From Stenotrophomonas indicatrix (GTDB taxonomy: Bacteria; Pseudomonadota; Gammaproteobacteria; Xanthomonadales; Xanthomonadaceae), in NCBI RefSeq assembly GCF_002750975.1, contig NZ_PEJS01000001.1, forward strand, positions 1,054,001 through 1,118,000: DNA of 64,000 nt, in the 5' to 3' direction. The notes beneath the pieces were generated by a model, which made no database searches, had not been told where the DNA came from, and saw nothing but the letters and a program-made list of their open reading frames with translations. Below are positions 44,443 to 52,152 of the stretch, piece after piece. Each line of letters starts with the position of its first letter. The first letter of the stretch is position 1. The position numbers were made by a program, and so were the translations under genes.

Positions 44443-45339
44443 TTACTCCGAAAAACTGAAGAACGGCGGTTCGACCGCTTTTTTCCAGTAGCTCGGCGCC
44501 GCCATGTAGAACTGCTGTGCTTCCGCCTTGGCAAACCAGGCGGCAGCAGCGTCAGGGTTCTTGTCCACGCCCGGCGCACTGCGGCCCAGCAGCAGCCCGG
44601 CGAAGTACTGGCCGAACACATTGCCCTTCTCGCCGGCGCGCTGGTACAGCTGAAGCGCACGCGCCGGATCGCGCGGCAGTCCCACGCCCTTCTCCAGCAG
44701 CGCGCCCAGGTCCACCTGCGCTTCGGCATCGCCGCGCTCGGCGCGACGCTGGATCTGCGCAACCAGCGGATGCACGCTGTCGCCCTGCGCGGCCACCGCA
44801 TCCGGCAGTCGCGACGATGAACTCGGATAGCGCTGGTAGATCATTCCGCGCAGGTCCCAGCGCAGCGCCTGTTGCGCGTCGCCACGCTGGCGATAGGCCT
44901 TGGCGAGTTCGTAGAACGCATAGGGATTGCCGTGATAGGCCGCCGCCAGATAGGCGCGTTCGCCACGCCGCCAGGACGCGCGCAGCACCGGCGCAGGATT
45001 GATGTGGGGGCTGTCGGCATACCGCAGCGTGCCGGAGATCCAGATCCGGCCCAGTGCTTTTTCCGCCTTGGTGTTGTGGAAGGTCCAGGGGGTGACCGCT
45101 GCGGCACGCTCGTAATAGGCGATGGCGCGCGGATCGTTGAAGCGCTCGAAGGTTTCCGCGGTATCAAAGGCTCCCTCGAAGCTGCCGTCGGTTCCGCGTT
45201 GTTCCAGGCTCTGCTGCTGAGCCGGCGGAAGGAGCGAGGGTGGGGGCAGGGTCTGGCAGGCGGCCAGGCCCAGGCAGATCAGGGCGGCCAGAGCCGCGTT
45301 GCGTCCGTTGCGGTGTTGCATTTCCATTGCACGTTTCAC
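44443..45339 (-). CDS. lipoprotein with Sel1-like/TPR repeats
   Basis: This 298-aa predicted lipoprotein has a basic N-terminus (MKRAMEMQHRNGRN) and then AALAALICLGLAAC with the lipidated Cys at ~28. The mature part has helical repeats, best seen at ~205-270 (GDAEAQVDLGALLEKGVGLP and GNVFGQYFAGLLLG, the Sel1 pattern of A-x-x-x-L-G). Sel1 repeats mediate protein contacts. Starts at residue 5 or 7 are equally possible (ATG 45327 or 45321). It is divergent from the asnB leader region and shares its upstream DNA. Function unknown. Confidence 0.8.
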   Translation of the reverse strand: MKRAMEMQHRNGRNAALAALICLGLAACQTLPPPSLLPPAQQQSLEQRGTDGSFEGAFDTAETFERFNDPRAIAYYERAAAVTPWTFHNTKAEKALGRIWISGTLRYADSPHINPAPVLRASWRRGERAYLAAAYHGNPYAFYELAKAYRQRGDAQQALRWDLRGMIYQRYPSSSSRLPDAVAAQGDSVHPLVAQIQRRAERGDAEAQVDLGALLEKGVGLPRDPARALQLYQRAGEKGNVFGQYFAGLLLGRSAPGVDKNPDAAAAWFAKAEAQQFYMAAPSYWKKAVEPPFFSFSE

Positions 45340-45419
45340 GGCGGGCCATTATGCGCGCTGCGGAGTGGTTGCCAACGCAACGGTTGCGCCGTGCCGGAAA
45401 GCGGGGTAGGGTCGGTGCC

Positions 45420-45521
45420 ATGTCGATCCGCCTGGCCACCGCCGTCAACAACACCAACCGCAATAATCTGCGTGCGAATAATCGTGCGCGGCCGATGCGG
45501 GACTGCGCCCTGGGTAGATAG
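45420..45521 (+). CDS. Asn-rich leader peptide of the asnB attenuator
   Basis: This 33-codon ORF begins 243 bp upstream of asnB. It reads MSIRLATAV then NNTNRNNLRANN (residues 10-21: seven Asn in twelve codons) then RARPMRDCALGR and a TAG stop. GGGGTAGGG, 8-17 bases before the ATG, may serve as ribosome-binding site. It is followed 29 bases later by an intrinsic terminator (45551-45577). Codons 24-28 contain a 13-nt segment (45489-45501) that is the exact complement of the terminator's 5' arm. The peptide itself probably has no function; its translation speed at Asn codons would be the signal. The assignment comes from this layout and the identity of the downstream gene; no homology was needed. 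Confidence 0.85.
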   Translation: MSIRLATAVNNTNRNNLRANNRARPMRDCALGR

Positions 45522-45577
45522 ACAGCAACATACGCCCGGACACCAGAAAACCCGCATCGGCCGATGCGGGTTTTTTT
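45428..45577 (+). promoter_or_regulatory. ribosome-mediated transcription attenuator of asnB
   Basis: Four RNA segments can be read. Segment 1 (45428-45437, CCGC-CU-GGCC) can pair with segment 2 (45490-45500, GGCC-GAU-GCGG). Segment 2 (45489-45501, CGGCCGATGCGGG) pairs perfectly over 13 bp with segment 3 (45551-45563, CCCGCATCGGCCG), forming the antiterminator. Segment 3 pairs with segment 4 (45561-45570) as the terminator. The Asn codons (45447-45482) lie between 1 and 2. A ribosome stalled there would block segment 1 and leave 2 free to pair with 3, allowing read-through. A ribosome that reaches the stop at 45521 covers segment 2 and permits termination. This follows the trp/his leader logic. 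Confidence 0.82.
45551..45577 (+). terminator. attenuator terminator upstream of asnB
   Basis: CCCGCATC-GGCC-GATGCGGG is a perfect 20-bp palindrome (stem of 8 plus a GGCC loop) followed by seven T. It lies before asnB (ATG 45663) and after the leader peptide stop, so it must be read through to express asnB. Confidence 0.95.
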
Positions 45578-45662
45578 GTGCCCGGGCGCAGCCCCACCCG
45601 GGCCTGGATGGCCGGTCGAACACCTTTCCCCCGTGTACTTCCCCACAACAGGAGTTCCACCC

Positions 45663-47354
45663 ATGTGTTCGATCTTCGGTATTTTCGGCCTGCAGGCCGG
45701 TGACGATCTTCCTTCCCTGCGCCGCCATGCGCTGGAGCTGTCGCAGCGCCAGCGTCATCGTGGCCCGGACTGGAGCGGTGTGTACCTGGACGAGGGCGCG
45801 CTGCTGGTGCACGAGCGCCTGGCCATCGTCGATCCGGCAGGCGGCTCGCAGCCGCTGCTGTCCGAAGACGGGCAGCTGGCGCTTGCGGTCAACGGCGAGA
45901 TCTACAACCACCAGCAGCTCAAGGCCGGACTTGCCCAGGCCTATGCCTTCCAGACCGGCTCGGACTGCGAGGTGATCAACGCGCTGTACTGCCAGGGCGG
46001 GTCGCCGGCGCAGTGGCTGGAGCAGCTCAACGGCATCTTTGCTTTCGCTTTGTGGGATCGCAGTGCGGGCCGTGTACTCATCGCGCGCGACCCGGTCGGC
46101 GTGGTGCCGCTGTACTGGGGCCATGATGCGCAGGGGCGGTTGCGCGTCGCCTCTGAAATGAAGGCGTTGGTCGATACCTGCGCCGACGTCGCCCAGTTCC
46201 CACCGGGCCATTACTACGACAGCGCCAGCGGTGAGCTGGTGCGCTACTACCAGCAGCCGTGGCGCGAGTACGACGACGTGCAGGGCCGCTCGGCCGATCT
46301 CGCCGAGCTGCGCCAGGCCTTCGAACATGCGGTCGAACGCCAGTTGATGAGTGACGTGCCGTACGGCGTGCTGCTGTCGGGCGGGCTGGATTCGTCGCTG
46401 GTTGCCGCCGTGGCAGCACGTTATGCGCGTCGTCGCATCGAAGATGGCGGGCAGAGTGAAGCGTGGTGGCCGCGCCTGCATTCGTTCGCCATCGGCCTGA
46501 AGGGCTCGCCGGATCTGGCCGCTGCTGCGGTGGCCGCCGAAGCACTGGGCACGGTCCACCACGGCTTCGAATACACCTTCGAAGAAGGCCTGGACGTGCT
46601 GCCGGAGGTGATCCGCCATATTGAAACCTACGACGTCACCACCATCCGCGCCTCCACGCCGATGTTCCTGCTGGCGCGCCGGATCAAGGCGATGGGGGTG
46701 AAGATGGTGCTGTCCGGCGAAGGCAGCGACGAGATCTTCGGCGGCTATCTGTACTTCCACAAGGCGCCGGACGCGCGCGAATTCCATCAGGAACTGGTGC
46801 GCAAGCTCGATGCCCTGCACAACTACGATTGCCTGCGCGCCAACAAGTCGATGATGGCCTGGGGCGTGGAGCCGCGCGTGCCGTTCCTGGACCGCGAGTT
46901 CCTCGACGTGGCGATGCGATTCGATGCCGCGCACAAGATGGTCGGCGCCGGTTTTGGTGGTCGCCGCATCGAGAAGGCGGTACTGCGCGAAGCCTTCCAG
47001 GGCTACCTGCCGGACAGCATCCTGTGGCGGCAGAAGGAGCAGTTCAGCGATGGCGTCGGCTATGGCTGGATCGATGGCCTGAAGGCGCACGCCGAAGCAC
47101 AGGTCAGCGACCGCGTGTTGGCTGCGGCCGACAAGCGCTTCCCGCACAACCCGCCGCAGACCAAGGAGGCGTACTACTACCGTCACCTGTTCGAGCAGTT
47201 CTTCCCCAGCCATGCGGCGGCTGAAACCGTGCCGGGCGGCAAGTCGATCGCCTGTTCCTCGCCGGCAGCGATCGCCTGGGATGCCAGCTTTGCCGCCGCC
47301 GCCGACCCGTCGGGCCGCGCCATCGCCGGCGTGCACGAGCAGGCCCTGGCCTGA
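45663..47354 (+). CDS. asnB: asparagine synthetase B, glutamine-hydrolysing
   Basis: AsnB (563 aa; E. coli 554) makes Asn from Asp, ATP and glutamine. Cys2 is the glutaminase nucleophile (MCSIFGIFG). Other glutaminase residues are in HRGPDWSG (~32-39) and NGEIYNHQ (~78-85). The PP-loop SGGLDSS (239-245) marks the ATP-pyrophosphatase domain, and SGEGSDEIFGGY (~357-368) the beta-aspartyl-AMP site. AGGAG lies ten bases upstream of ATG 45663. Transcription passes through the Asn-rich leader and terminator at 45420-45577, so asparaginyl-tRNA shortage is the predicted inducer. Confidence 0.97.
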   Translation: MCSIFGIFGLQAGDDLPSLRRHALELSQRQRHRGPDWSGVYLDEGALLVHERLAIVDPAGGSQPLLSEDGQLALAVNGEIYNHQQLKAGLAQAYAFQTGSDCEVINALYCQGGSPAQWLEQLNGIFAFALWDRSAGRVLIARDPVGVVPLYWGHDAQGRLRVASEMKALVDTCADVAQFPPGHYYDSASGELVRYYQQPWREYDDVQGRSADLAELRQAFEHAVERQLMSDVPYGVLLSGGLDSSLVAAVAARYARRRIEDGGQSEAWWPRLHSFAIGLKGSPDLAAAAVAAEALGTVHHGFEYTFEEGLDVLPEVIRHIETYDVTTIRASTPMFLLARRIKAMGVKMVLSGEGSDEIFGGYLYFHKAPDAREFHQELVRKLDALHNYDCLRANKSMMAWGVEPRVPFLDREFLDVAMRFDAAHKMVGAGFGGRRIEKAVLREAFQGYLPDSILWRQKEQFSDGVGYGWIDGLKAHAEAQVSDRVLAAADKRFPHNPPQTKEAYYYRHLFEQFFPSHAAAETVPGGKSIACSSPAAIAWDASFAAAADPSGRAIAGVHEQALA

Positions 47355-47383
47355 TCGGCCGCGCCGAGCGGCAGCCACACGGG

Positions 47384-47406
47384 GAGCGCCGGGCCATGCC
47401 CGGCGA
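47384..47406 (+). repeat. degenerate SMAG palindrome
   Basis: A GCGCCGGGC-CAT-GCCCGGCG-type hairpin sits 30 bp after the asnB stop. The terminal box is GGAG instead of GTAG. Confidence 0.65.
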
Positions 47407-47462
47407 GCCCTGCAGCGCATGGGCGGCGAGGGACGTATCATCAGCCCCCTGCACATTGGGGA

Positions 47463-48851
47463 ATGTTCATGGACGTACAGACCGGAGGCCCCGTGAGGCC
47501 GACGAAGTGGGCTTGGCGCTACCTGGTGTGGGCCGGCGTGCCGCTGCTGGTCGGCCTGCTGCTGGCGCGCTATGCGGGCCCCGGGCTGCCGACGGTGGCC
47601 AGCAAGGCCGAAGCCGTGGTCGGCAGTGACTGGGCACATCACCTGGCCTCGCCGCTCGGCCTGTTCCTGCTGCAGCTGCTGGTGTTGCTGCTGGTCGCCA
47701 AGGGCGCCGGTGCGCTGTTGAAGCGCTTCGGCCAGCCGGCCGTGATCGGCGAAATGGCCGCTGGCCTGATGATGGGGCCGCTGTTGCTGGGCAGCCTGCT
47801 GCCGCAGGTGCACGGTGCACTGTTCCCGGCCGCTTCGCTCGGGCCGCTGGGTATGCTCAGCCAACTGGGTGTGCTGATGTTCCTGCTGGTGGCCGGTGCC
47901 GAGCTTGATCTGGGCGCGCTGCGTGGGCGCCGTAGATTCGCCTTCACCGTCAGCCACGCAGGCATCGCGGTGCCGTTCGTGCTTGGTGTGGTCCTGGCCA
48001 TCTGGCTGTACCCGCAGCATGGCCCGCAGGGCGTGGGTTTCACCGCGTTCGCGCTGTTCGTCGGTATTTCGATGAGCATCACCGCTTTCCCGGTGCTGCT
48101 GCGCATCCTCGCTGATCGCGGCATCACCCACACCCCGCTGGGGCAGACTGCCATCGCCTGCGCGGCGCTGGGCGATGCGACCGCATGGTGCCTGCTGGCG
48201 CTGATCGTGGCGGCAGCGCAGGCCACCGGCTGGTTGCCGGCCAGCCTCAACCTGCTGTGCGTGGTGGCGTTCATCGCGCTGATGCTGGGACTGGTGAAGC
48301 CGTGGTTCGCCCGCCAGACCATCGCGCCGGGTCGCGAAGGGCGCTGGCTGCTGGGCATCCTGCTGCTTTCGCTGGCCAGTGCGCTGGTCACCGAAGTGCT
48401 CGGCATCCATGCGCTGTTCGGCGCCTTCGCTGCAGGCGTGGCGGTGTCGTCCAACGCGCAGCTGCGGCACCTGCTGGTGGCCAGGGTCGAACCGTTCGCG
48501 GTGACGCTGCTGCTGCCGCTGTTCTTCGCCATGACCGGCCTGCGCATGCGCGCCGACGCGTTGCAGACCAGTGACATCGCGTTGTGCGTGGTGGTGATCG
48601 CCGTGGCCACTGTGGGCAAGCTGTTGGGCACCTGGAGCGCGGCGCGCAGTACCGGCATGGCCTCGCGCGAAGCGTGGCGACTGGGTGCACTGATGAATAC
48701 CCGCGGGTTGATGGAGCTGATCGTGCTCAACCTGGGCTACGAGCTGGGCCTGCTGGGCGACCGCTTGTTTGCGGTGCTGGTGATCATGGCACTGGTGACG
48801 ACCGCGATGACCGGGCCGCTGTTGAACCTGATCGAGCGCCGCAAGGCCTGA
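47463..48851 (+). CDS. CPA2-family cation:proton antiporter
   Basis: This 462-aa inner-membrane protein has about 12-13 hydrophobic segments from residue ~18 to 455. Family motifs are the KefB-like gate GQPAVIGEMAAGLMMGPLLLG (~88-108, quoted in two parts: QPAVIGEMAAG and MMGPLLLG), FALFVGISMSITAFPVLLR (~197-215) and MNTRGLMELIVLNLG (~415). No C-terminal TrkA-N or KTN regulatory domain is present, so it is the short form of the family. It should exchange K+ or Na+ for protons; which ion is not determinable. ATG 47463 or 47469 may be used. Confidence 0.88.
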   Translation: MFMDVQTGGPVRPTKWAWRYLVWAGVPLLVGLLLARYAGPGLPTVASKAEAVVGSDWAHHLASPLGLFLLQLLVLLLVAKGAGALLKRFGQPAVIGEMAAGLMMGPLLLGSLLPQVHGALFPAASLGPLGMLSQLGVLMFLLVAGAELDLGALRGRRRFAFTVSHAGIAVPFVLGVVLAIWLYPQHGPQGVGFTAFALFVGISMSITAFPVLLRILADRGITHTPLGQTAIACAALGDATAWCLLALIVAAAQATGWLPASLNLLCVVAFIALMLGLVKPWFARQTIAPGREGRWLLGILLLSLASALVTEVLGIHALFGAFAAGVAVSSNAQLRHLLVARVEPFAVTLLLPLFFAMTGLRMRADALQTSDIALCVVVIAVATVGKLLGTWSAARSTGMASREAWRLGALMNTRGLMELIVLNLGYELGLLGDRLFAVLVIMALVTTAMTGPLLNLIERRKA

Positions 48852-48863
48852 CGCGGTGAATCC

Positions 48864-48950
48864 CGCCGGGCATGGCCCGGCGCTACCATATCGTTCGGAT
48901 CCACTGTGCGCGGGCTCGTTGCTCTGGTAGCGCCGGGCCATGCCCGGCGA
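48864..48950. repeat. facing pair of SMAG palindromes
   Basis: Minus unit 48864-48886 and plus unit 48927-48950 sit between the convergent antiporter and acylase genes, both with GCCGGGC/GCCCGGC stems and GTAG ends facing across 40 bp. Confidence 0.88.
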
Positions 48951-48954
48951 GCAA

Positions 48955-51285
48955 TTACCTGGCCGGTATCAGCGTCAACGTGTGCTGCGCCTTGCCGGGC
49001 AGGAACGGGGTGGGGCGGCCATGCACCCAGTCCTCATGTCCGGCGCCCCAGTACGGCGACAGCGGATGGCCGCTCTGCCCACCCGGCATGTGCACGATGC
49101 CATCGCCCTCGTGTCCGGGCGAGACCACCATGCGCTGCGAGGCGCCGAACGCCGGCGTCTGTACACGCGGCATGTCACGGTCGCCGGGCAGGGGATCGGC
49201 CGGCATGCACAACCAGCGGCTGGCGAAGGCGGGCAGGGCGCGCGCGACCGGATGGCAGATCGCTGCGGTATTGCGCTCGCCCCAGCTGCGGTGCGCCAGC
49301 GGCCCCTGCGCGGACAGCTCCGCTTCGGTACGGCGCGCCGCATCGGCCAGCAGTGCATCCCAGCTCGTGTAGGCGGGTGGCAGCAGGTTGGCCGGGCGTT
49401 GCTGCAGCATCGGCCAGGCCACGCCTTCCAGCTGCGCCAGGCGCGGTGCCAGGAAATCCTCGCCCAGCGGTGCCCGGGCCGGTGCCAGCAGCGCATCGGT
49501 CAACGTGTCGAGTACCTGTGTGCGGAACTCGCGCACCACCCGGTAGCTGACCGAATCGATCGCGGCGCGCCCGTCCCAATGGCTGCTGGCCGTGCCCAAC
49601 CGCTTCAGTGCCGGATCGTCGCTGTGCTCGACCACCTGGTGCAGCAGCACCCACCAGCGCTGCAGGAACACCGCGCGGTCGTCGAGCTGGATCGCCAGCA
49701 GGTCGTGCTCGTCGAAATGCTCCTGCGTGGCCAGCAGGTCGCGGATCTGCCGTCCGCGCGCGCCGAGGTCGTAGCCGCCATTGCCGACCGTGGCCAGCGT
49801 CGCCTCGTCCACCACGCGGCTGTTGGCCGTCCACAGCCGATGCGAGGCGGGGTCGACCAGGCTCGGCGCGGCGTCGCTGCGGATCGGCCACGGTGCGCAG
49901 CCCGGGTTGCGGTGATTGTCATTGAAGCCCAGCGGTGTACAGCCCGGGCCACGGTCAGGCCGCGCGCCGATCAGGCGCCACGCGATACGCCCGCTGCGGT
50001 CGCCGAGCACCAGGTTCTGCGCGGGAATGCCGGCATGGTCGGCAATCTGCAGGGCCTGGTCCAGATCGGCGGCCCGTGCCATGTCGGCGAAGTCCATGCG
50101 CACCGCGCCCGGCAACTGCGCGACCCAGCGCAAGGCGTCGCCGCTGCCATCGGCGTGGGTGTGCAGGATCGGTCCCCACGCGGTTTCGCGCACCGGGAAA
50201 CGCACGTCGGCACCGCCGGCAACGACGATCCGTTCCTCGTGCACGGTCACTGCAGCGTCCGCTGGCTCGGTGCGGAAGTCGGCAGTGTCGATATAGCTGT
50301 TGGTGAAGCCCCAGGCCACGTGGCCGTTGCTGCCGACAATCACCGCCGGCACGCCCGGCAGCGAGAATCCGCTGACGTCGACCTGGCCACCCGCGGCCTG
50401 TGGATCGGGGTAGCGCAGGCGCACACGGAACCACAGGCTGGGAGCGCGCAGGCCCAGGTGCATGTCGTCGGCGACGATCGCACGGCCATCGGCGGTCAGC
50501 GCGCCGGCCACGGCGAAATTGTTGCTGCCGACCGCGTCGGCATCCTCGGCAGTCGCGCCGGTCGCGGCCTTCAGCGTGCGCAGGTCAAGCTGGCTGGCAT
50601 CAGGCAGGGGGGCGTTGCCACGGGCAGCGCCGGCCAGCGGCGCATCCCACTCGCTGCCGTCGTGCGCCAGCAGCGCATACAGTGCTGGCGGCACCACCGC
50701 GCGGATGCGCTCCAGGGCCAGTTCGGACTGGTTGCTGGGGTCCTGCAGGTCGGCGTACATGGCCAGGCCTGCCAGCACGCTGTCGCTGGCCTGCCACGGT
50801 TGGGGCGCCTGCCGCAGCAGCAGGTAGGCCCATGGCCGTACCGCCAGGCTGCCCAGGCCCTGGTTGACCCCGTCCACATAGGCGCGCACGGCCGCAGGGT
50901 CGCTGCCCAGTGCGTCCTGCAGATGGGCCTCGGTGCGCGCGCGCAGGCGGTGTACGCGCATGCGCTTGTCGGCTTCGATCGCCTTCGCCCCGAACAGGGC
51001 GGACAGTTCACCCGCGGCACTGCGCCGCATCAGGTCCATTTCGAAATAACGTTCCTGCGCGTGAACACGGCCGAGCGCCCGCAGGGCATCAGCCTTGTTG
51101 CCGGCGGTGATGGTGACCACCCCCAGCGCATCGCGCTCCACGGTGACCTTGGTGGCCAGCCCGGGCAACGGGCGCTCGCCGTCCAGTTCGGCCAGGCTGC
51201 CGCGCAGCAGCAACCACAGGACCAGCACCGCGAGCAGCACGATTGCCACCAGCACACCCAGAATCCACCGCCACGTACGACGCAT
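48955..51285 (-). CDS. penicillin-acylase-family (Ntn) hydrolase
   Basis: This 776-aa envelope enzyme is of the penicillin amidase family, whose members hydrolyse beta-lactam side chains or acyl-homoserine lactones. An N-terminal hydrophobic segment (residues 6-28, VLVAIVLLAVLVLWLLL) acts as a signal or anchor. Residues ~45-220 form the alpha chain (RDALGVVTITAGNKADALRA). The autoproteolysis site precedes Ser254 in AVGSNNFAVAG, the N-terminal nucleophile of the beta chain. SNGHVAWGFTNSYID (~313) holds the oxyanion region. The anchor lacks an obvious signal-peptidase site, so the protein may stay bound to the membrane. Substrate unknown; an AHL acylase role would be speculative. Confidence 0.9.
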   Translation of the reverse strand: MRRTWRWILGVLVAIVLLAVLVLWLLLRGSLAELDGERPLPGLATKVTVERDALGVVTITAGNKADALRALGRVHAQERYFEMDLMRRSAAGELSALFGAKAIEADKRMRVHRLRARTEAHLQDALGSDPAAVRAYVDGVNQGLGSLAVRPWAYLLLRQAPQPWQASDSVLAGLAMYADLQDPSNQSELALERIRAVVPPALYALLAHDGSEWDAPLAGAARGNAPLPDASQLDLRTLKAATGATAEDADAVGSNNFAVAGALTADGRAIVADDMHLGLRAPSLWFRVRLRYPDPQAAGGQVDVSGFSLPGVPAVIVGSNGHVAWGFTNSYIDTADFRTEPADAAVTVHEERIVVAGGADVRFPVRETAWGPILHTHADGSGDALRWVAQLPGAVRMDFADMARAADLDQALQIADHAGIPAQNLVLGDRSGRIAWRLIGARPDRGPGCTPLGFNDNHRNPGCAPWPIRSDAAPSLVDPASHRLWTANSRVVDEATLATVGNGGYDLGARGRQIRDLLATQEHFDEHDLLAIQLDDRAVFLQRWWVLLHQVVEHSDDPALKRLGTASSHWDGRAAIDSVSYRVVREFRTQVLDTLTDALLAPARAPLGEDFLAPRLAQLEGVAWPMLQQRPANLLPPAYTSWDALLADAARRTEAELSAQGPLAHRSWGERNTAAICHPVARALPAFASRWLCMPADPLPGDRDMPRVQTPAFGASQRMVVSPGHEGDGIVHMPGGQSGHPLSPYWGAGHEDWVHGRPTPFLPGKAQHTLTLIPAR

Positions 51286-51410
51286 TGCAGGTCCTTTCCG
51301 AGCAGGTCGGCCGATTGTAGCCGCAGGCGCAACTGCGACTGATTCCGATTAGATCACCGTATTTCCAGATGGGGCACCATGGGCGCCATCGATTCACAGG
51401 AGCTCCCCCC

Positions 51411-51899
51411 ATGAAAGGCAACCCGGACGTCATCGCCTGCCTGAAGGAACTGCTGCGCGGCGAACTCGCCGCCCGCGACCAGTACTTCATCCACTCCCGC
51501 CGCTACGAGGACCAGGGCCTGTTCGCGCTGTACGAACGCCTGAACCACGAGATGGAGGAAGAGACCCAGCATGCCGACGCGCTGCTGCGCCGGATCCTGT
51601 TCCTGGGCGGCGACCCGGACATGCGCCCGCATGCCACCGAGCCCGGCAAGACCGTGGAGGAGATGCTGCGCAAGGACCTGGACACCGAGTACGCGGTGCG
51701 CAACAACCTCGCCGCCGGCATGAAGCTGTGCGAGGAGAAGGGCGACTACGTGAGCCGCGACATGCTGCTGGCGCAGTTGAAGGACACCGAGGAAGACCAC
51801 GCTTGGTGGCTGGAGCAGCAGCTGGGCCTGATCAAGCGCATCGGCCTGGAGCTGTACCAGCTGAGCAAGATCGACGGCAGCGGCGCCCCGGCGCACTGA
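51411..51899 (+). CDS. bfr: bacterioferritin, heme-ligand Met replaced
   Basis: Bfr (162 aa; E. coli 158) stores iron in a 24-subunit shell. Ferroxidase ligands align one-to-one with E. coli: Glu18, Tyr25, Glu47, Glu51 and His54, then the Glu of DLDTEYAV (~94) and the EEDH near 127-130. The heme-binding Met52 of E. coli Bfr is Thr52 here ([11 protein letters not shown]), although Met48 is nearby. The region upstream of ATG 51411 has CACAGGAG as ribosome-binding site. The gene is divergent from the acylase (125 bp). I saw no certain Fur box. Confidence 0.95.
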   Translation: MKGNPDVIACLKELLRGELAARDQYFIHSRRYEDQGLFALYERLNHEMEEETQHADALLRRILFLGGDPDMRPHATEPGKTVEEMLRKDLDTEYAVRNNLAAGMKLCEEKGDYVSRDMLLAQLKDTEEDHAWWLEQQLGLIKRIGLELYQLSKIDGSGAPAH

Positions 51900-51910
51900 C
51901 CCCGATTGCC

Positions 51911-51937
51911 GTAGCGCCGGGTCATGCCCGGCTCTAC
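51911..51937. repeat. SMAG palindrome with GTAG at both ends
   Basis: GTAGCGCCGGG-TCAT-GCCCGGCTCTAC, symmetrical so that both strands end in GTAG. It lies 11 bp after the bfr stop. Confidence 0.8.
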
Positions 51938-52029
51938 CAGGAGCGCAAAGCAACGTCGCCCGCCAGCACCGGAGCACCGCCAGCCAGCCTTCGCCCGCCA
52001 GCTGCTCCACCGCCCGCCAGCCGACAAAC

Positions 52030-52059
52030 AAAGAAGCCGGGGAATGCCCCGGCTTCTTT
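52030..52059. terminator. bidirectional terminator between bfr and parC
   Basis: AAAGAAGCCGGGG-AAT-GCCCCGGCTTCTTT is a near-perfect inverted repeat with A-rich and T-rich ends, suited to stop both convergent genes. Confidence 0.75.
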
Positions 52060-52080
52060 GTGTCTGATGCTCCGATCCCG

Positions 52081-52150
52081 GTAGCGCCGGGCCATGCCCG
52101 GCGGGTTCCCGGTTGCCGGGCAAGGCGTGTCAACCAAGGTTGACACCTAC
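52081..52150. repeat. two SMAG palindromes before the parC stop
   Basis: Plus unit 52081-52103 (GCCGGGC stem) and minus unit 52127-52150 (GTGTCAACC/GGTTGACAC stem, GTAG on the minus strand). Here the GTAG ends point outward, unlike the other pairs. Confidence 0.85.
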
Positions 52151-52152
52151 CG

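Noticed and set aside
45327..45355. Promoter for the asnB leader (TTGCAC-17-TATGCG)
   Set aside because: Only six or seven of twelve consensus bases match, and it overlaps the possible start of the lipoprotein gene; left out of the feature list.
45300..45663. T-box or metabolite riboswitch upstream of asnB
   Set aside because: No T-box motif is present and T-boxes are rare outside Firmicutes and relatives; the Asn-rich ORF with alternative hairpins explains the region fully.
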